From the NCBI RefSeq assembly GCF_000503215.1, contig NZ_AYTD01000005.1, positions 62,001 to 126,000 of the forward strand: a stretch of 64,000 bases of DNA, in the 5' to 3' direction. Every line of letters starts with the position of its first letter. The first letter of the stretch is position 1. This document shows positions 44,539-53,896 of this stretch, piece after piece. Position numbers and translations under genes: made by a program. The notes under the pieces are model-generated. The model did not search any database. It was not told where the DNA came from and saw nothing but the letters and a program-made list of their open reading frames with translations. Source of the stretch: Pseudomonas canadensis (GTDB taxonomy: Bacteria > Pseudomonadota > Gammaproteobacteria > Pseudomonadales > Pseudomonadaceae).

Positions 44539-46971
44539 TCAGAAATCCCAGCGAGTGGTGACCATGAAGTTGCGCGGCTCACCGTAAGCGGCCGAGTTAT
44601 AGAAGCCGATGTTGGTGTAGTAGTGCTTGTCGAAGATATTGTTGACGTTCAGCGTCGCCGACAGGTTTTTGCTGACCTGATACTTGGTCATCAGATCCAC
44701 CAGCCAATAAGCATCCTGGGAAAACTCTTCATACCCACCCTTCGGTGAGTTGTAGATGTCCTGCCAACCCACGCTTTGCCAACGCACACCACCGCCGATG
44801 GTCAGTTTGTCCAGGTTGCCCTTGAGTTTGTAGGTGGTGAACAGCTTGACCTGGTCTTCGGGTTCGAAGGTGGAGATCTTCACGTCCTTGTCGTCGCGCA
44901 CCACCTTATGGGTGTAGCCCGCCTGGAGTTGCCAGCCGGGGGCAATCTCGCCGGACATCTCCAGTTCATAACCCTTGGTGACGGCCTTGCTACTTTTATA
45001 GGCGTAGTTGTTCGGGATCGGTGTCTGGTTGTTGTATTCGTCGTCGGAGAGTGCGCGATTGGACTCGCGGATTTCAAAGTACGCCGCGCTGGCGTTCACC
45101 CGTCCGTCGAGGAAGTCGGCTTTCACGCCCAGTTCCCAGTTCTGGCCTTCATCCGGTTCCAGCAACTTGTTGTCGCGATCGCGGTTGTAGTTTTCCTGCG
45201 GCATGAAGATATCGGTGTAGCTGGCGTAGACCGCGTACGTGTCGTTGAGGTCGTAGACGGCGCCGATGTACGGGACGAAACGCCCGGACTCACGGTAGTT
45301 GGGGTTGTAGCCCGTGACCTGATAATTGACCACGCGACCGCCCAGCAGCAGCTTGAGGTCATCGGCGAGGTTCAGTCGCGTGGTCACGTAGGCGCCGGTC
45401 TGGCGCACGGTGTCATCGGTAAGCGATTGCGCCTTGCCCCAGTCCGGTATCGTGGCGTGGCCATGCCAGTTATTGAAGTCGACGATATTGGGGGAGAGGT
45501 TCCAGTAGCCTTTGCCTTTCCATTCCGATGCGCTGATCGAGCCGCCCAGCACCAGTTCATGCTCGCGACCGCCGAGGCTGAATGGGCCGCTGACGTACAG
45601 GTCGGCGGAATCGCTGACGGTTTCCCCGGTGTACTTGCCCGAGGTGAGTTGCGCGGTGCCATCCGGCTGCGGTTGGTCGCCCTGGATTGAGCCCATTAGC
45701 GCGTGATAGCCGTTGATCTTGTGATCCAGTTGCAGCTTGGTGACCCAACCATTGCCCAAGTCGTGTTCGAGCATGGCGAATACGGTGCGGGTGTATTGCT
45801 CCCAACTGCTCCAGTCCGCGGCGTTGTTGAACGAGCGCTTGACGCTGTTGCGGTCGCCCTTGGAGTTGATCAGCGGGAAACTGCCCGACCACGATGAGCC
45901 CTTCGGCAAGGTGTCCTGGTAATCGCCGCCTACGGTCAGCAGCGTATCGGGTGACAGGTCGAACTCCATGATGCCGTAGTACGTCGGGCTCTTGCGCGAG
46001 TAGTGGTCCATGAACGAATGCTTGTCCTGATAGGCCGCCACGGCGCGGCCACGCACGTTGCCGCTTTCGGTCATGGGGCCGCTGACATCCAGCTCGCTGC
46101 GGTAGTTGTCCCACGAACCGGCGCCGAGGGTCGCGTGGCCCTGGAAGTCTGCGGTGGGTTTCTTGCGCACCAGGTTGATCGTCGCGCCCAGTGAGCCTGC
46201 ACCTGTGAGCAGGCCGGTGGCGCCCTTGAGCACTTCGACACGGTCATAGATCGCCATGTCGCTCAAGGTGTTGCCCGCAGAGTAAGCGACGTTGCGTGCG
46301 GTCGAGGGGATGCCGTCGTATTGGAAGTTATTGATGGAAAAGCCCCGGGCGTAGTAGTTGGTACGCTCGGTGTCGAAGGCCGAAACGGTGATGCCGGGGG
46401 TATGGCGCATCACGTCGTCGACGTTGTTCAGGCCGAAGTCATCCATGTGCTGACGGGTGACCACGCTCACGGACTGCGGGGTTTCCTTGGGCGTCAGCAC
46501 CAGGCGTGTGGAGGTCGCGATGGTGCCGGGCGTGTAGGAACCGGTGCCTTCGGTGACGTTGCCCAGCTGGTTGGCGGTGACGGCAGTCGGGCTCAGTTCC
46601 ATGGTGCCATTGCCAGCGATGGGGGCGGGTTGCAGGGCGTATCCCTGAACGCCTTGCACGGCGCGGTAGCCGCTGCCTTCCAGCAACCTGTCAAACCCGT
46701 CCTGAATCCCGTAATTGCCTTTCAAGCCTGGGCCTTTGAGGCCCTCCAGTTCGTGGGACTGGAACACGATGGCCACACCGGCCTGCTGGGCGAAGCGGTT
46801 GAGCGAACTGCCCAGCGGTCCGGCGGGGATGTCATAGGACTGGGCGGCGACACTGACGGCGTCCGCCTGGGCCAGGCCGATGTTCAAGGTGCCGGCAGTG
46901 AACAGGGCCAAGGAAAGCGGTGCACTTTTCAGTAGCCGAAAGCGTCCGCGTGGGTAGGAAGGGGTGTGCAT
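44539..46971 (-). CDS. TonB-dependent siderophore receptor with signalling (STN) domain, FpvA/FoxA type
   Basis: 810 residues. A signal peptide ends near IGLAQA. An N-terminal STN signalling domain (~40-120) has QSYDIPAGPLGSSLNRFAQQAGV. The TonB box/plug (~130-290) has TPKETPQSVSVVTRQHMDDFG and GVEVLKGATGLLTGAGS-like segments, and a 22-strand barrel ends in MVTTRWDF. The STN domain contacts the FecR protein encoded upstream, so ligand binding turns on the ECF sigma factor. Sequence style fits ferric hydroxamate or pyoverdine-type receptors, including heterologous siderophores. It starts 78 bp after fecR. Confidence 0.93.
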   Translation of the reverse strand: MHTPSYPRGRFRLLKSAPLSLALFTAGTLNIGLAQADAVSVAAQSYDIPAGPLGSSLNRFAQQAGVAIVFQSHELEGLKGPGLKGNYGIQDGFDRLLEGSGYRAVQGVQGYALQPAPIAGNGTMELSPTAVTANQLGNVTEGTGSYTPGTIATSTRLVLTPKETPQSVSVVTRQHMDDFGLNNVDDVMRHTPGITVSAFDTERTNYYARGFSINNFQYDGIPSTARNVAYSAGNTLSDMAIYDRVEVLKGATGLLTGAGSLGATINLVRKKPTADFQGHATLGAGSWDNYRSELDVSGPMTESGNVRGRAVAAYQDKHSFMDHYSRKSPTYYGIMEFDLSPDTLLTVGGDYQDTLPKGSSWSGSFPLINSKGDRNSVKRSFNNAADWSSWEQYTRTVFAMLEHDLGNGWVTKLQLDHKINGYHALMGSIQGDQPQPDGTAQLTSGKYTGETVSDSADLYVSGPFSLGGREHELVLGGSISASEWKGKGYWNLSPNIVDFNNWHGHATIPDWGKAQSLTDDTVRQTGAYVTTRLNLADDLKLLLGGRVVNYQVTGYNPNYRESGRFVPYIGAVYDLNDTYAVYASYTDIFMPQENYNRDRDNKLLEPDEGQNWELGVKADFLDGRVNASAAYFEIRESNRALSDDEYNNQTPIPNNYAYKSSKAVTKGYELEMSGEIAPGWQLQAGYTHKVVRDDKDVKISTFEPEDQVKLFTTYKLKGNLDKLTIGGGVRWQSVGWQDIYNSPKGGYEEFSQDAYWLVDLMTKYQVSKNLSATLNVNNIFDKHYYTNIGFYNSAAYGEPRNFMVTTRWDF

Positions 46972-47049
46972 GGTGAAGGCAGTCCTTTATGTGTCGAATT
47001 ACCTTCCTTGACGGGCAGCCTCGGAAAAACCGGAAGCAAATGCGAATAA

Positions 47050-48021
47050 TTATTTATTGGGTGCTGGCTCGGGGCCAACCACGATCAGCCATGGAGTGTA
47101 GGACTGCACCCGGATCGGCAGCGTTTGCGCGAGTAATTGCAAAGCCTGGTCGCTGTCGTCCAGGGGGATCACGGCAGACACGCGCAGGCTTTGCAGCGCG
47201 GCGCGATCAAACTGCACGCGGCCGCTGCGGTGCCGGGCGATTTCGTCGAGCACGTCGGGCAAGGGTTGGTTCTCCACCACCAATTGATGGCGTCGCCAGG
47301 CTTCGTTGATGCTGCTCGGCTCAACAGTGCCGGCCAGGCGCACTTGGTTCGCGTGCATCAGGGCTCGCGACCCTGCATCGACTTCCAGTGTCTGCTGGCC
47401 GTTCGCGCTTTGTGCCGCCACGCGCGACTGGAGCATGCTCAGCACCGTGACATCACCTTCGCGCTTGACCACGAACCGCGTGCCCAGCGCACGCAGCGTT
47501 CCTTGCGGGGTCTGCACGACAAACGGCCGGGTGCTGTCGTGGGCGACTTCCACCAGGATTTCGCCTTGCAACAGCTCGATACGGCGCTGCTGGCTATCAA
47601 AATGCAGGTTCGCTGCGCTGATGCCATTGAGCGTCAGTGTCGAACCGTCCGCCAGTTGCAGGGTTTGCCATTGGCTAGGGCCATTTCGTACATCGGCCAT
47701 CCACTGCCGCGGATAGGGGCTGATCAACAAGGCCGCTGCTGGGATCGCCACGCTGCACGCCAATACCAGCGCGCGCAGGGCGTGCTTGCTGCGACGGGTT
47801 TTCGGCTGAGCAAAGGCCGCATTCAATGCAGCGCGGGCAGGGGCTTTTTTACCGCGCAAGGCCTGCATGCGCGAAACCATAGTTTCCATGCGTGCGGCGG
47901 CTGCGGCGTGATGCGGGCCTTGTTGCTTCCAGCGCTCGAACGCCTGCTGCTGGGCCTCGTCCCATTCGCCGTCGTGCAGGCGCAGCATCCATTCGGCGGC
48001 TTGTTCTTCGACGTCCGACAT
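47050..48021 (-). CDS. fecR: FecR-family anti-sigma/sensor protein
   Basis: 323 residues. The cytoplasmic DUF4880 region (~5-50) has EEQAAEWMLRLHDGEWDEAQQQAF. A single membrane helix (~83-102, ALRALVLACSVAIPAAALL) follows, then the periplasmic FecR domain (QTLQLADGSTLTLNGISAAN, TPQGTLRALGTRFVV) and a C-terminal STN-like part that meets the receptor. It carries the signal from the occupied receptor to the sigma factor. It begins 6 bp after the fecI stop codon. Confidence 0.92.
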   Translation of the reverse strand: MSDVEEQAAEWMLRLHDGEWDEAQQQAFERWKQQGPHHAAAAARMETMVSRMQALRGKKAPARAALNAAFAQPKTRRSKHALRALVLACSVAIPAAALLISPYPRQWMADVRNGPSQWQTLQLADGSTLTLNGISAANLHFDSQQRRIELLQGEILVEVAHDSTRPFVVQTPQGTLRALGTRFVVKREGDVTVLSMLQSRVAAQSANGQQTLEVDAGSRALMHANQVRLAGTVEPSSINEAWRRHQLVVENQPLPDVLDEIARHRSGRVQFDRAALQSLRVSAVIPLDDSDQALQLLAQTLPIRVQSYTPWLIVVGPEPAPNK

Positions 48022-48027
48022 GCTCGA

Positions 48028-48546
48028 TCAAGTGTCCATGCTGTGGCTGCAATGCATAAGCGCCTGGATCAGGTACTTGCGCACGGTGCGTTCCGACAAC
48101 TTGAGCTGCCGGGCGATCTGTTGCTGGGTCATGTCTTCGAGGTAATACAACACGAAGGCCTGGCGCGAGTATTCGTGCATGCCTTCCAGGATAAAGGCGA
48201 TCTGTTCGAGGGCTTCGAGGGTGGTGTGGATTTGCTCCGGGGATTGGAACCCTTCGAGCGTGTCCACCGTCAGCGCCAATTCCTGCAGGTAAGCCTGTTC
48301 AATCTGCTTGCGCCGCGCCTGGTCAATGAGCAAGCGCCGGGCGGTGGTGCTCAGGTACGCGCGGGGTTCGCGAATGCCGGCGACGGATTCACGCGCGTTC
48401 AAGATGCGTGCAAACGTGTCCTGCGCCAGGTCGGCGGCATTCTGTCGACAGCCCAGCTTGCGTCTTAGCCAAGTGAGCAGCCAACCATGATGCTCGCTGT
48501 AGAGCTGGGTAATTTCCCGTTGGAAGGGCGGTTCACCCGCAGACAT
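48028..48546 (-). CDS. fecI: FecI-type ECF sigma factor
   Basis: 172 residues. Sigma region 2 is around DLAQDTFARILNARES and LSTTARRLLIDQARRK. Region 4 is the HTH YYLEDMTQQQIARQLKLSERTVRKYLIQAL. It directs RNA polymerase to the receptor gene when FecR is signalled. A Fur-like site lies upstream. Confidence 0.93.
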   Translation of the reverse strand: MSAGEPPFQREITQLYSEHHGWLLTWLRRKLGCRQNAADLAQDTFARILNARESVAGIREPRAYLSTTARRLLIDQARRKQIEQAYLQELALTVDTLEGFQSPEQIHTTLEALEQIAFILEGMHEYSRQAFVLYYLEDMTQQQIARQLKLSERTVRKYLIQALMHCSHSMDT

Positions 48547-48561
48547 AGGCGTGGCTCAGGT

Positions 48562-48582
48562 GTTATTGAGAATGGTTTTTAA
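48562..48582. promoter_or_regulatory. Candidate Fur box before fecI
   Basis: gttattgagaatggttttta, 16-36 bp upstream of the fecI start codon, has one good Fur half (attgagaatg) and a weaker second half. Iron repression is expected for this gene class. Confidence 0.45.
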
Positions 48583-48698
48583 TTGTGCGGCCAAGGGGCG
48601 GGTAAACGCAATAGACTCGCGTTTGAAGGCGTAGAAGCCCGTTTTTGCTGGGTTTTGTCGTGCCTGAGAAAATATTTCAAATAAATTGCATTTAAATC

Positions 48699-48726
48699 AA
48701 GACATTGCGGATTTTTGGTGTATGAT
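48699..48726 (+). promoter_or_regulatory. Promoter of tRNA-Val/Asp operon 2
   Basis: AAGACA (48699-48704), 16 bp, TATGAT (48721-48726), then a GC-rich discriminator. It differs from the promoter of copy 1 and sits in an AT-rich stretch. Confidence 0.6.
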
Positions 48727-48746
48727 GCCGCCCACACCGAAACGAA

Positions 48747-48822
48747 GGGTGATTAGCTCAGCTGGGAGAGCGTCTGCCTTACAAGCAGAATGTCGGCGGT
48801 TCGATCCCGTCATCACCCACCA
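48747..48822 (+). tRNA. tRNA-Val (UAC), copy 2
   Basis: Identical to the copy at 44225, anticodon UAC, encoded CCA. Confidence 0.97.
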
Positions 48823-48841
48823 TTCGCTTCATGTGTTACGC

Positions 48842-48918
48842 GCAGCGGTAGTTCAGTCGGTTAGAATACCGGCCTGTCACGCCGGGGGTCGCGGGTTCGA
48901 GTCCCGTCCGCTGCGCCA
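48842..48918 (+). tRNA. tRNA-Asp (GUC), copy 2
   Basis: Identical to the copy at 44320, anticodon GUC, encoded CCA. Confidence 0.97.
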
Positions 48919-48959
48919 TATTCGGTAACCTGGAACACTGAACGCCAGGTCGCCACAAG

Positions 48960-48987
48960 AAGCCCGCTCATTGAGCGGGCTTTTTTT
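48960..48987 (+). terminator. Terminator of tRNA-Val/Asp operon 2
   Basis: AAGCCCGCTC-ATT-GAGCGGGCTT with a longer T run than copy 1. The 236 bp up to the next gene (49224) shows no further gene. Confidence 0.88.
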
Positions 48988-49223
48988 CGTCTGCGATTTC
49001 TTCTTCTTATGCCCTGCCAGTGTGCACTGCTTATTCGTCCTGAACTGTACGGGTGCGCCATGACGTGAGGGAATACCCCCATGCTCATTGGTTGATTGCG
49101 CCGTCGGACGCTTAAACGTTTATCTATAGCCACGCGAAGACTTCCAGGCGAGTGACCGGCAGCAGGATGCTGCGGGGGCTCGCTCTCCAACATAAAAATA
49201 GTCTGCAAGGGGAATGGCTCTCT

Positions 49224-50807
49224 ATGAAATATCCACTGCGTCCGTTGGTGTTCTGGCCAACGTTCCTGATCCTGCTGGCGGCGGTGATCGCCAGCTACGT
49301 CGACCTGAATGCGTTCCTTGCAGTCAGTAAACAGCTCAACAACCTGATCCTGAAAAACTTCTCATGGCTGTTCAGTGCAGGCTCGTTTGCCATGGTGGTG
49401 CTGACCGCTGTCGTGTACTTCTCTGCACTGGGCAAGGTGCGTATCGGCGGTGAAGATGCCCAGCCTCTGCTGAGCAAATGGCGCTGGTTCATGGTGGCGC
49501 TGTGCACCACCCTGGCGGTGGGCGTGCTGTTCTGGACCACCGCCGAACCGCTTTACCACCTGTACGGCCCACCCACCAGCCTGCCGATCGAGGCGGGCAG
49601 TTCGGCGGCGAAGAGCTTTGCCATGTCGACGATGTTCCTGCACTGGACCATCACGCCTTACGCCATCTACCTGGTGCCCTCGTTGGTGTTTGCGTTGGTG
49701 TTCTACAACCGTCGCAGCAATTTCTCCATCGGTGCCATGCTTGAACCGTTGCTGGGCGAAGCGCGGGTCCGGCGCTATGCCGGGCTGATCGACACCCTGG
49801 CGATGTTCGCCCTGGTGGCCGGCATGGCCTCGTCCCTGGGCACCGGCGCGTTGACCCTGGCCGGCGGCCTGGCCCAGTACATCGGCGGTGAAACCACGCC
49901 GCTTCGCCTGGCCATCATCATTGCGATCATCGTCATCACCTTTGTCGCGTCGGCCGCCAGCGGTCTACAGAAAGGCATTGTGATGCTGTCCTCGTTCAAC
50001 ACCTGGATCATGCTGGCCCTGGGGCTGTTTGTGCTGTTGTGCGGGCCGACCCTGTACATGTTCAGCCTCGGCGTCGAGTCCTTGGGCGTGTACCTCGACA
50101 CCTTCTTCAGCCGCAGCCTGTTCACCGGCGCCGCCAGTGGCGACACCTGGCCGCACAGTTGGACGGTGTTCTACTGGTCGGTGTGGTTTGCCTGGGCGCC
50201 GGTCAGCGCGTTGTTCCTCGGCAAGATCGGCCGTGGCTACACGGTGCGTGAATTCATTCATATCAACATGCTCTACCCGGCGTTGTTCACAGCGGTGTGG
50301 ATCTGCATCTTCTCCGGCACCAGCCTGTACTTCGATGCGCTGGGCGACGGCAGCCTCAACCGTGTGCTGAACGAGCAGGGCGTGGAACACGTGCTGTACC
50401 AGATGTTCCAGCAACTGCCGGCCAGCGGCGTGATGATCGCGTTCCTGCTGTTCGTCGCGTTCATCTCTTTTGTCACTGCCGCGGACTCCAGCACCGACGT
50501 TATCGCCAACCTGTGCAGCAAAGGCGTGACGGCCGATTCTGACCTGGACGGCAACCCGCTGCTGAAGATTGTCTGGGGCCTGATCATCGGCTCGGTATCG
50601 TGGGTGATGGTCGCGTTTGTCGGCATCGACGGGGTGAAGATGCTCTCCAACCTCGGCGGTCTGCCGGGCATGATCCTGGTGTTGCTGGCCAGTACTTCGC
50701 TGATCTTCTGGTTGAAAAATCCCGCATTGCTGGATGTGAAACGCCTTCAGCGGACCCCCGAGACGGAACTGCGCGGCGCTAGCCCGGTGCCGGATTTCGC
50801 CCGCTGA
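49224..50807 (+). CDS. BCCT-family transporter
   Basis: 527 residues, 12 helices, starting at ATG 49224 with AAGGGG upstream. Family features: VGVLFWTTAEPLYHLYGPP, HWTITPYAIYLVPSLV, and WTVFYWSVWFAWAPVSALFLGKIGRG (the substrate-site helix). VTAADSSTDV near the end is typical. BCCT proteins import betaine, choline or carnitine-like amines, some coupled to Na+. The short C-terminus argues against osmosensing. It is 27 bp before the CocE-type hydrolase, so the pair probably imports and cleaves one substrate. Confidence 0.9.
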   Translation: MKYPLRPLVFWPTFLILLAAVIASYVDLNAFLAVSKQLNNLILKNFSWLFSAGSFAMVVLTAVVYFSALGKVRIGGEDAQPLLSKWRWFMVALCTTLAVGVLFWTTAEPLYHLYGPPTSLPIEAGSSAAKSFAMSTMFLHWTITPYAIYLVPSLVFALVFYNRRSNFSIGAMLEPLLGEARVRRYAGLIDTLAMFALVAGMASSLGTGALTLAGGLAQYIGGETTPLRLAIIIAIIVITFVASAASGLQKGIVMLSSFNTWIMLALGLFVLLCGPTLYMFSLGVESLGVYLDTFFSRSLFTGAASGDTWPHSWTVFYWSVWFAWAPVSALFLGKIGRGYTVREFIHINMLYPALFTAVWICIFSGTSLYFDALGDGSLNRVLNEQGVEHVLYQMFQQLPASGVMIAFLLFVAFISFVTAADSSTDVIANLCSKGVTADSDLDGNPLLKIVWGLIIGSVSWVMVAFVGIDGVKMLSNLGGLPGMILVLLASTSLIFWLKNPALLDVKRLQRTPETELRGASPVPDFAR

Positions 50808-50834
50808 TCGATTGAATCGCTGTAGGAGTTACTG

Positions 50835-52844
50835 ATGGAAATCGTCACTGAATTTGCTTACACCGTGCGCGAAATCGAGCACTGCCTGATCCCCTTGAAG
50901 GACGGCACTCAACTGGCCGCCCGCATCTGGTTGCCGGAAGTCGCCGGTGTGCAGACCTTCCCGGCAATCCTGGAATACCTGCCGTACCGCAAGCGCGATG
51001 GCACCGCCGTACGCGATGCGCTGACTCACCCGTGGATGGCGGGGCAGGGCTACGTGTGTGTGCGGGTGGACATGCGTGGCAACGGCGAATCCCAGGGCCT
51101 GATGGCCGATGAATACCTGCTGCAGGAACAGGAAGACGCCCTCGAAGTGATCGACTGGCTGTGCCGGCAACCCTGGTGCGACGGCAATGTCGGCATGATG
51201 GGGATTTCCTGGGGCGGCTTTAACGGCCTGCAAGTCGCGGCACGCCAGCCCGAGGCGTTGAAAGCAATCATCACCTTGTGCTCCACCGATGACCGCTTTG
51301 CCGACGACATCCATTACAAGGGTGGCAACCTGTTGATGGAGAATTTCGGCTGGGCCGCGACCATGCTCAATTTCAGCGCAGCGGTGCCGGATCCTTTGCT
51401 GGTGGGCGACGACTGGAAAGACCTCTGGCACCAACGCCTGGAAGCTATGCCGCTGCTGGCCGAAACCTGGCTGCAACACCAGACCCGCGATGACTATTGG
51501 CGCCACGGCTCGGTGTGCGAGGACTATTCGAAGATCAAGGCGGCCGTGTATGCCGTGGGCGGCTGGGGCGATGCCTACCGCAACACGGTTTCGCGCCTGA
51601 TGGAAAATCTGCCGGGCCCGAAGAAAGCCATGATCGGCCCGTGGATCCACAAGTACCCGCATTTTGCCGTGCCCAACCCGGCCATCGGCTTCCTGCAAGA
51701 GGCCAAACGCTGGTGGGATCACTGGCTCAAGGGCATCGATAACGGGGTAATGGATGACGCAGCCTGCACCTTTTACCTACAGGATATTCTGCCGCCGAAG
51801 GGCAGTTATGCCGAGCGGCCAGGGATCTGGGTGCAGACCTCGGGTTGGCCGGATCCGCAGGTGCAATGGACGGATTTCAGCCTGGGCGATCAAGGCCTGA
51901 GCGCGGGCTCACAGCCCTTGGCGGCGCCGCGCAGCCTCTGTTCGCCGCTGACCACCGGCCTGCACCAGGGCGAGTACTGCGCCATCTGGTTTGGCCCCGA
52001 TGGCCCAACGGATCAACGTCGCGATGACGCCCATTCGTTGTGCTTCGACTCCCTGCCGCTGACCGAGCCGCTGGCGTTGCTCGGCGATGCACGTCTTACG
52101 TTACGCCTGGCAAGCGACACTTCCTGTGGTCAATTGGTCGCCCGGCTGAATGCGATAGCGCCGGACGGGCAAGTCACCCAGATCAGCTACGGTGTGCTTA
52201 ATCTCACACTGCGTGAGGATTTTTCCCAGGTAACGCCGGTAGTCCCCGGTGAACCCATGGACGTGCAGTTAAACCTCGACCACATCGGCATGCGCCTGCC
52301 CGCCGGCTACCGTTTGCGTCTGGCGCTCAGCACGGCGAGTTTCCCGCTGCTGTGGCCGAGCCGTGAATTGACCACCCTGACGTTGCTACCCACCCTGCAA
52401 AGCCTGCAACTGCCGATATTCAAAGGCGAGGCGGTGGACTGCCCGTTCGAAGCACCGCAGTCGGCTACGCCGGTAGCGATGGAGGTCCTACGCGCCGCTG
52501 CGCCGAAACGCACCTTGATCGAAGACGTCGGCAGTGGTGAAGTCTGCGTGAAAATCGAAGATGACTTGGGTTCGGTGCGTTTTACCGACCATGGCCTGTC
52601 GGTGGACCAACGTTGTACCGAGCAATACCGCACCTTGCCCTGGGATCCGCTGTCGACGCAGGCTGACATTGAATGGCACTACCGAGTCGGTCGCGACCAG
52701 TGGGCCGTGGAGGTGGAAAGCCATTTGAGCGTGCACGCCGACGCCGAGTGGTTCTACATCGAAGCGGAGCAGACCGCCTGGGAAAATGGCCAGCTTGAGC
52801 ACCGTAGGCAATGGAGTAAGCGCGTGGCCAGGGTCGCACTCTGA
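50835..52844 (+). CDS. CocE/NonD-type serine hydrolase (S15 family)
   Basis: 669 residues, no signal peptide. The catalytic fold is shown by LIPLKDGTQLAARIWLPE, VRVDMRGNGESQG and GISWGGFNGLQ with the nucleophile Ser. The acid and His are in the 250-300 region (GGWGDAYRN, IGPWIHKYPH). The C-terminal jelly-roll domain (~350-660) is typical of the X-Pro dipeptidyl-peptidase/cocaine esterase group. It cleaves an ester or amide. With BCCT upstream and a LysR regulator downstream, an imported quaternary-amine ester or amide is a plausible substrate. Confidence 0.88.
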   Translation: MEIVTEFAYTVREIEHCLIPLKDGTQLAARIWLPEVAGVQTFPAILEYLPYRKRDGTAVRDALTHPWMAGQGYVCVRVDMRGNGESQGLMADEYLLQEQEDALEVIDWLCRQPWCDGNVGMMGISWGGFNGLQVAARQPEALKAIITLCSTDDRFADDIHYKGGNLLMENFGWAATMLNFSAAVPDPLLVGDDWKDLWHQRLEAMPLLAETWLQHQTRDDYWRHGSVCEDYSKIKAAVYAVGGWGDAYRNTVSRLMENLPGPKKAMIGPWIHKYPHFAVPNPAIGFLQEAKRWWDHWLKGIDNGVMDDAACTFYLQDILPPKGSYAERPGIWVQTSGWPDPQVQWTDFSLGDQGLSAGSQPLAAPRSLCSPLTTGLHQGEYCAIWFGPDGPTDQRRDDAHSLCFDSLPLTEPLALLGDARLTLRLASDTSCGQLVARLNAIAPDGQVTQISYGVLNLTLREDFSQVTPVVPGEPMDVQLNLDHIGMRLPAGYRLRLALSTASFPLLWPSRELTTLTLLPTLQSLQLPIFKGEAVDCPFEAPQSATPVAMEVLRAAAPKRTLIEDVGSGEVCVKIEDDLGSVRFTDHGLSVDQRCTEQYRTLPWDPLSTQADIEWHYRVGRDQWAVEVESHLSVHADAEWFYIEAEQTAWENGQLEHRRQWSKRVARVAL

Positions 52845-52927
52845 GCAGGCAACTGGCAGGATGCTCGCCAACGTGATCTCTGCGGGCCTGGGGTAACCTG
52901 GGCCCGTTATTGCCAATGGACTTGCTC

Positions 52928-53896
52928 ATGTCGCGCCGAAACGTCGATCTTCCTCCCCTCAATTGCTTGCAGACCTTCGAAGCGGCCGCCCGCCATTTGA
53001 GCTTTACCCAGGCGGCCCACGAACTGAATCTGACCCAAAGTGCGGTCAGCCGGCAGGTCAAACGTCTCGAAGAAGACCTGGCCCGTCCACTGTTCTATCG
53101 GCTGGCCCAGGGCTTGAGCCTGACACCCGCTGGGGTGCGTTATTTCCGTACCGTCCAACGCCTGTTGCGCGAGCTTGATCGCGAGTCCGCCGAGTTGCGC
53201 AGGCGCGGTGCCGATCGCCAGTTGACCCTGGCCAGCACGCCCACCATCAGTTCCATCTGGCTGGCCGGTCTGTTGCCGCAGTTCCAGCACGACCACCCGG
53301 ACTTGGATATCCGCATCCTGTGCAGCGAAAGCCCCAGCCACTTGGATGTCAGCGAATATGACCTGGGCCTGTTCTATCACCTGGATGAATTGGCCGCGCC
53401 CCACGGCCTTGAACTGTCGCCGGTGTTCGACAGCGAGCAGGTCATCACCGTGTGCAGCCCTGGTTACCTTGAGCGTCACGGCCCGATTCGCGACCTGCAC
53501 CACTTGCTGCACGCTCATACCCTGCTGATCGTGGAGGACCACCACCACGACTGGTTGACCTGGGCCGACTGGTTCACTGATGCCGGAGCCGACTATTACA
53601 CCCCGCGTCATGCCTTGCGGACCAACAGCTATCAACTGTTGATGCAATCGGCGGTGATGGGGCATGGCGTCGCTTTGGGCTGGAAGCGCTTGCTGGAAAG
53701 CGACTTGGAGTCCGGCCGTCTGCAAATGGCCTTGCCCCACAGCATGCACAGTCGCGGTCGCCTGCACTTGATGCAACCGCACCACCGCAACCCGCCGGCG
53801 GCGGTGCGTAGTTTTCGTCAGTGGTTAATCGCCCACGCCGGTCGCATGAATGACGTTACAAGCCCATCAGCCGGTAACCCACCTGCAACTCGGTGA
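52928..53896 (+). CDS. LysR-family regulator (GcvA type)
   Basis: 322 residues. The HTH lies in LNCLQTFEAAARHLSFTQAAHELNLTQSAVSRQVKRLEEDL. The effector domain includes LASTPTISSIWLAGLLPQF. Both 52916 and 52928 are possible starts; MSRRNVDLPPL matches the usual opening. It probably controls the BCCT-hydrolase pair it follows. Its 3' end overlaps the convergent kdpE by 41 bp. Confidence 0.88.
   Translation: MSRRNVDLPPLNCLQTFEAAARHLSFTQAAHELNLTQSAVSRQVKRLEEDLARPLFYRLAQGLSLTPAGVRYFRTVQRLLRELDRESAELRRRGADRQLTLASTPTISSIWLAGLLPQFQHDHPDLDIRILCSESPSHLDVSEYDLGLFYHLDELAAPHGLELSPVFDSEQVITVCSPGYLERHGPIRDLHHLLHAHTLLIVEDHHHDWLTWADWFTDAGADYYTPRHALRTNSYQLLMQSAVMGHGVALGWKRLLESDLESGRLQMALPHSMHSRGRLHLMQPHHRNPPAAVRSFRQWLIAHAGRMNDVTSPSAGNPPATR

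Larger units (their letters stand above)
48733..48985 (+). repeat. Direct repeat, copy 2 (tRNA-Val/tRNA-Asp operon)
   Basis: Nearly identical to 44211-44463 at an offset of 4522 bp. The unit between copies holds exactly the receptor-FecR-FecI cassette. Confidence 0.93.
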
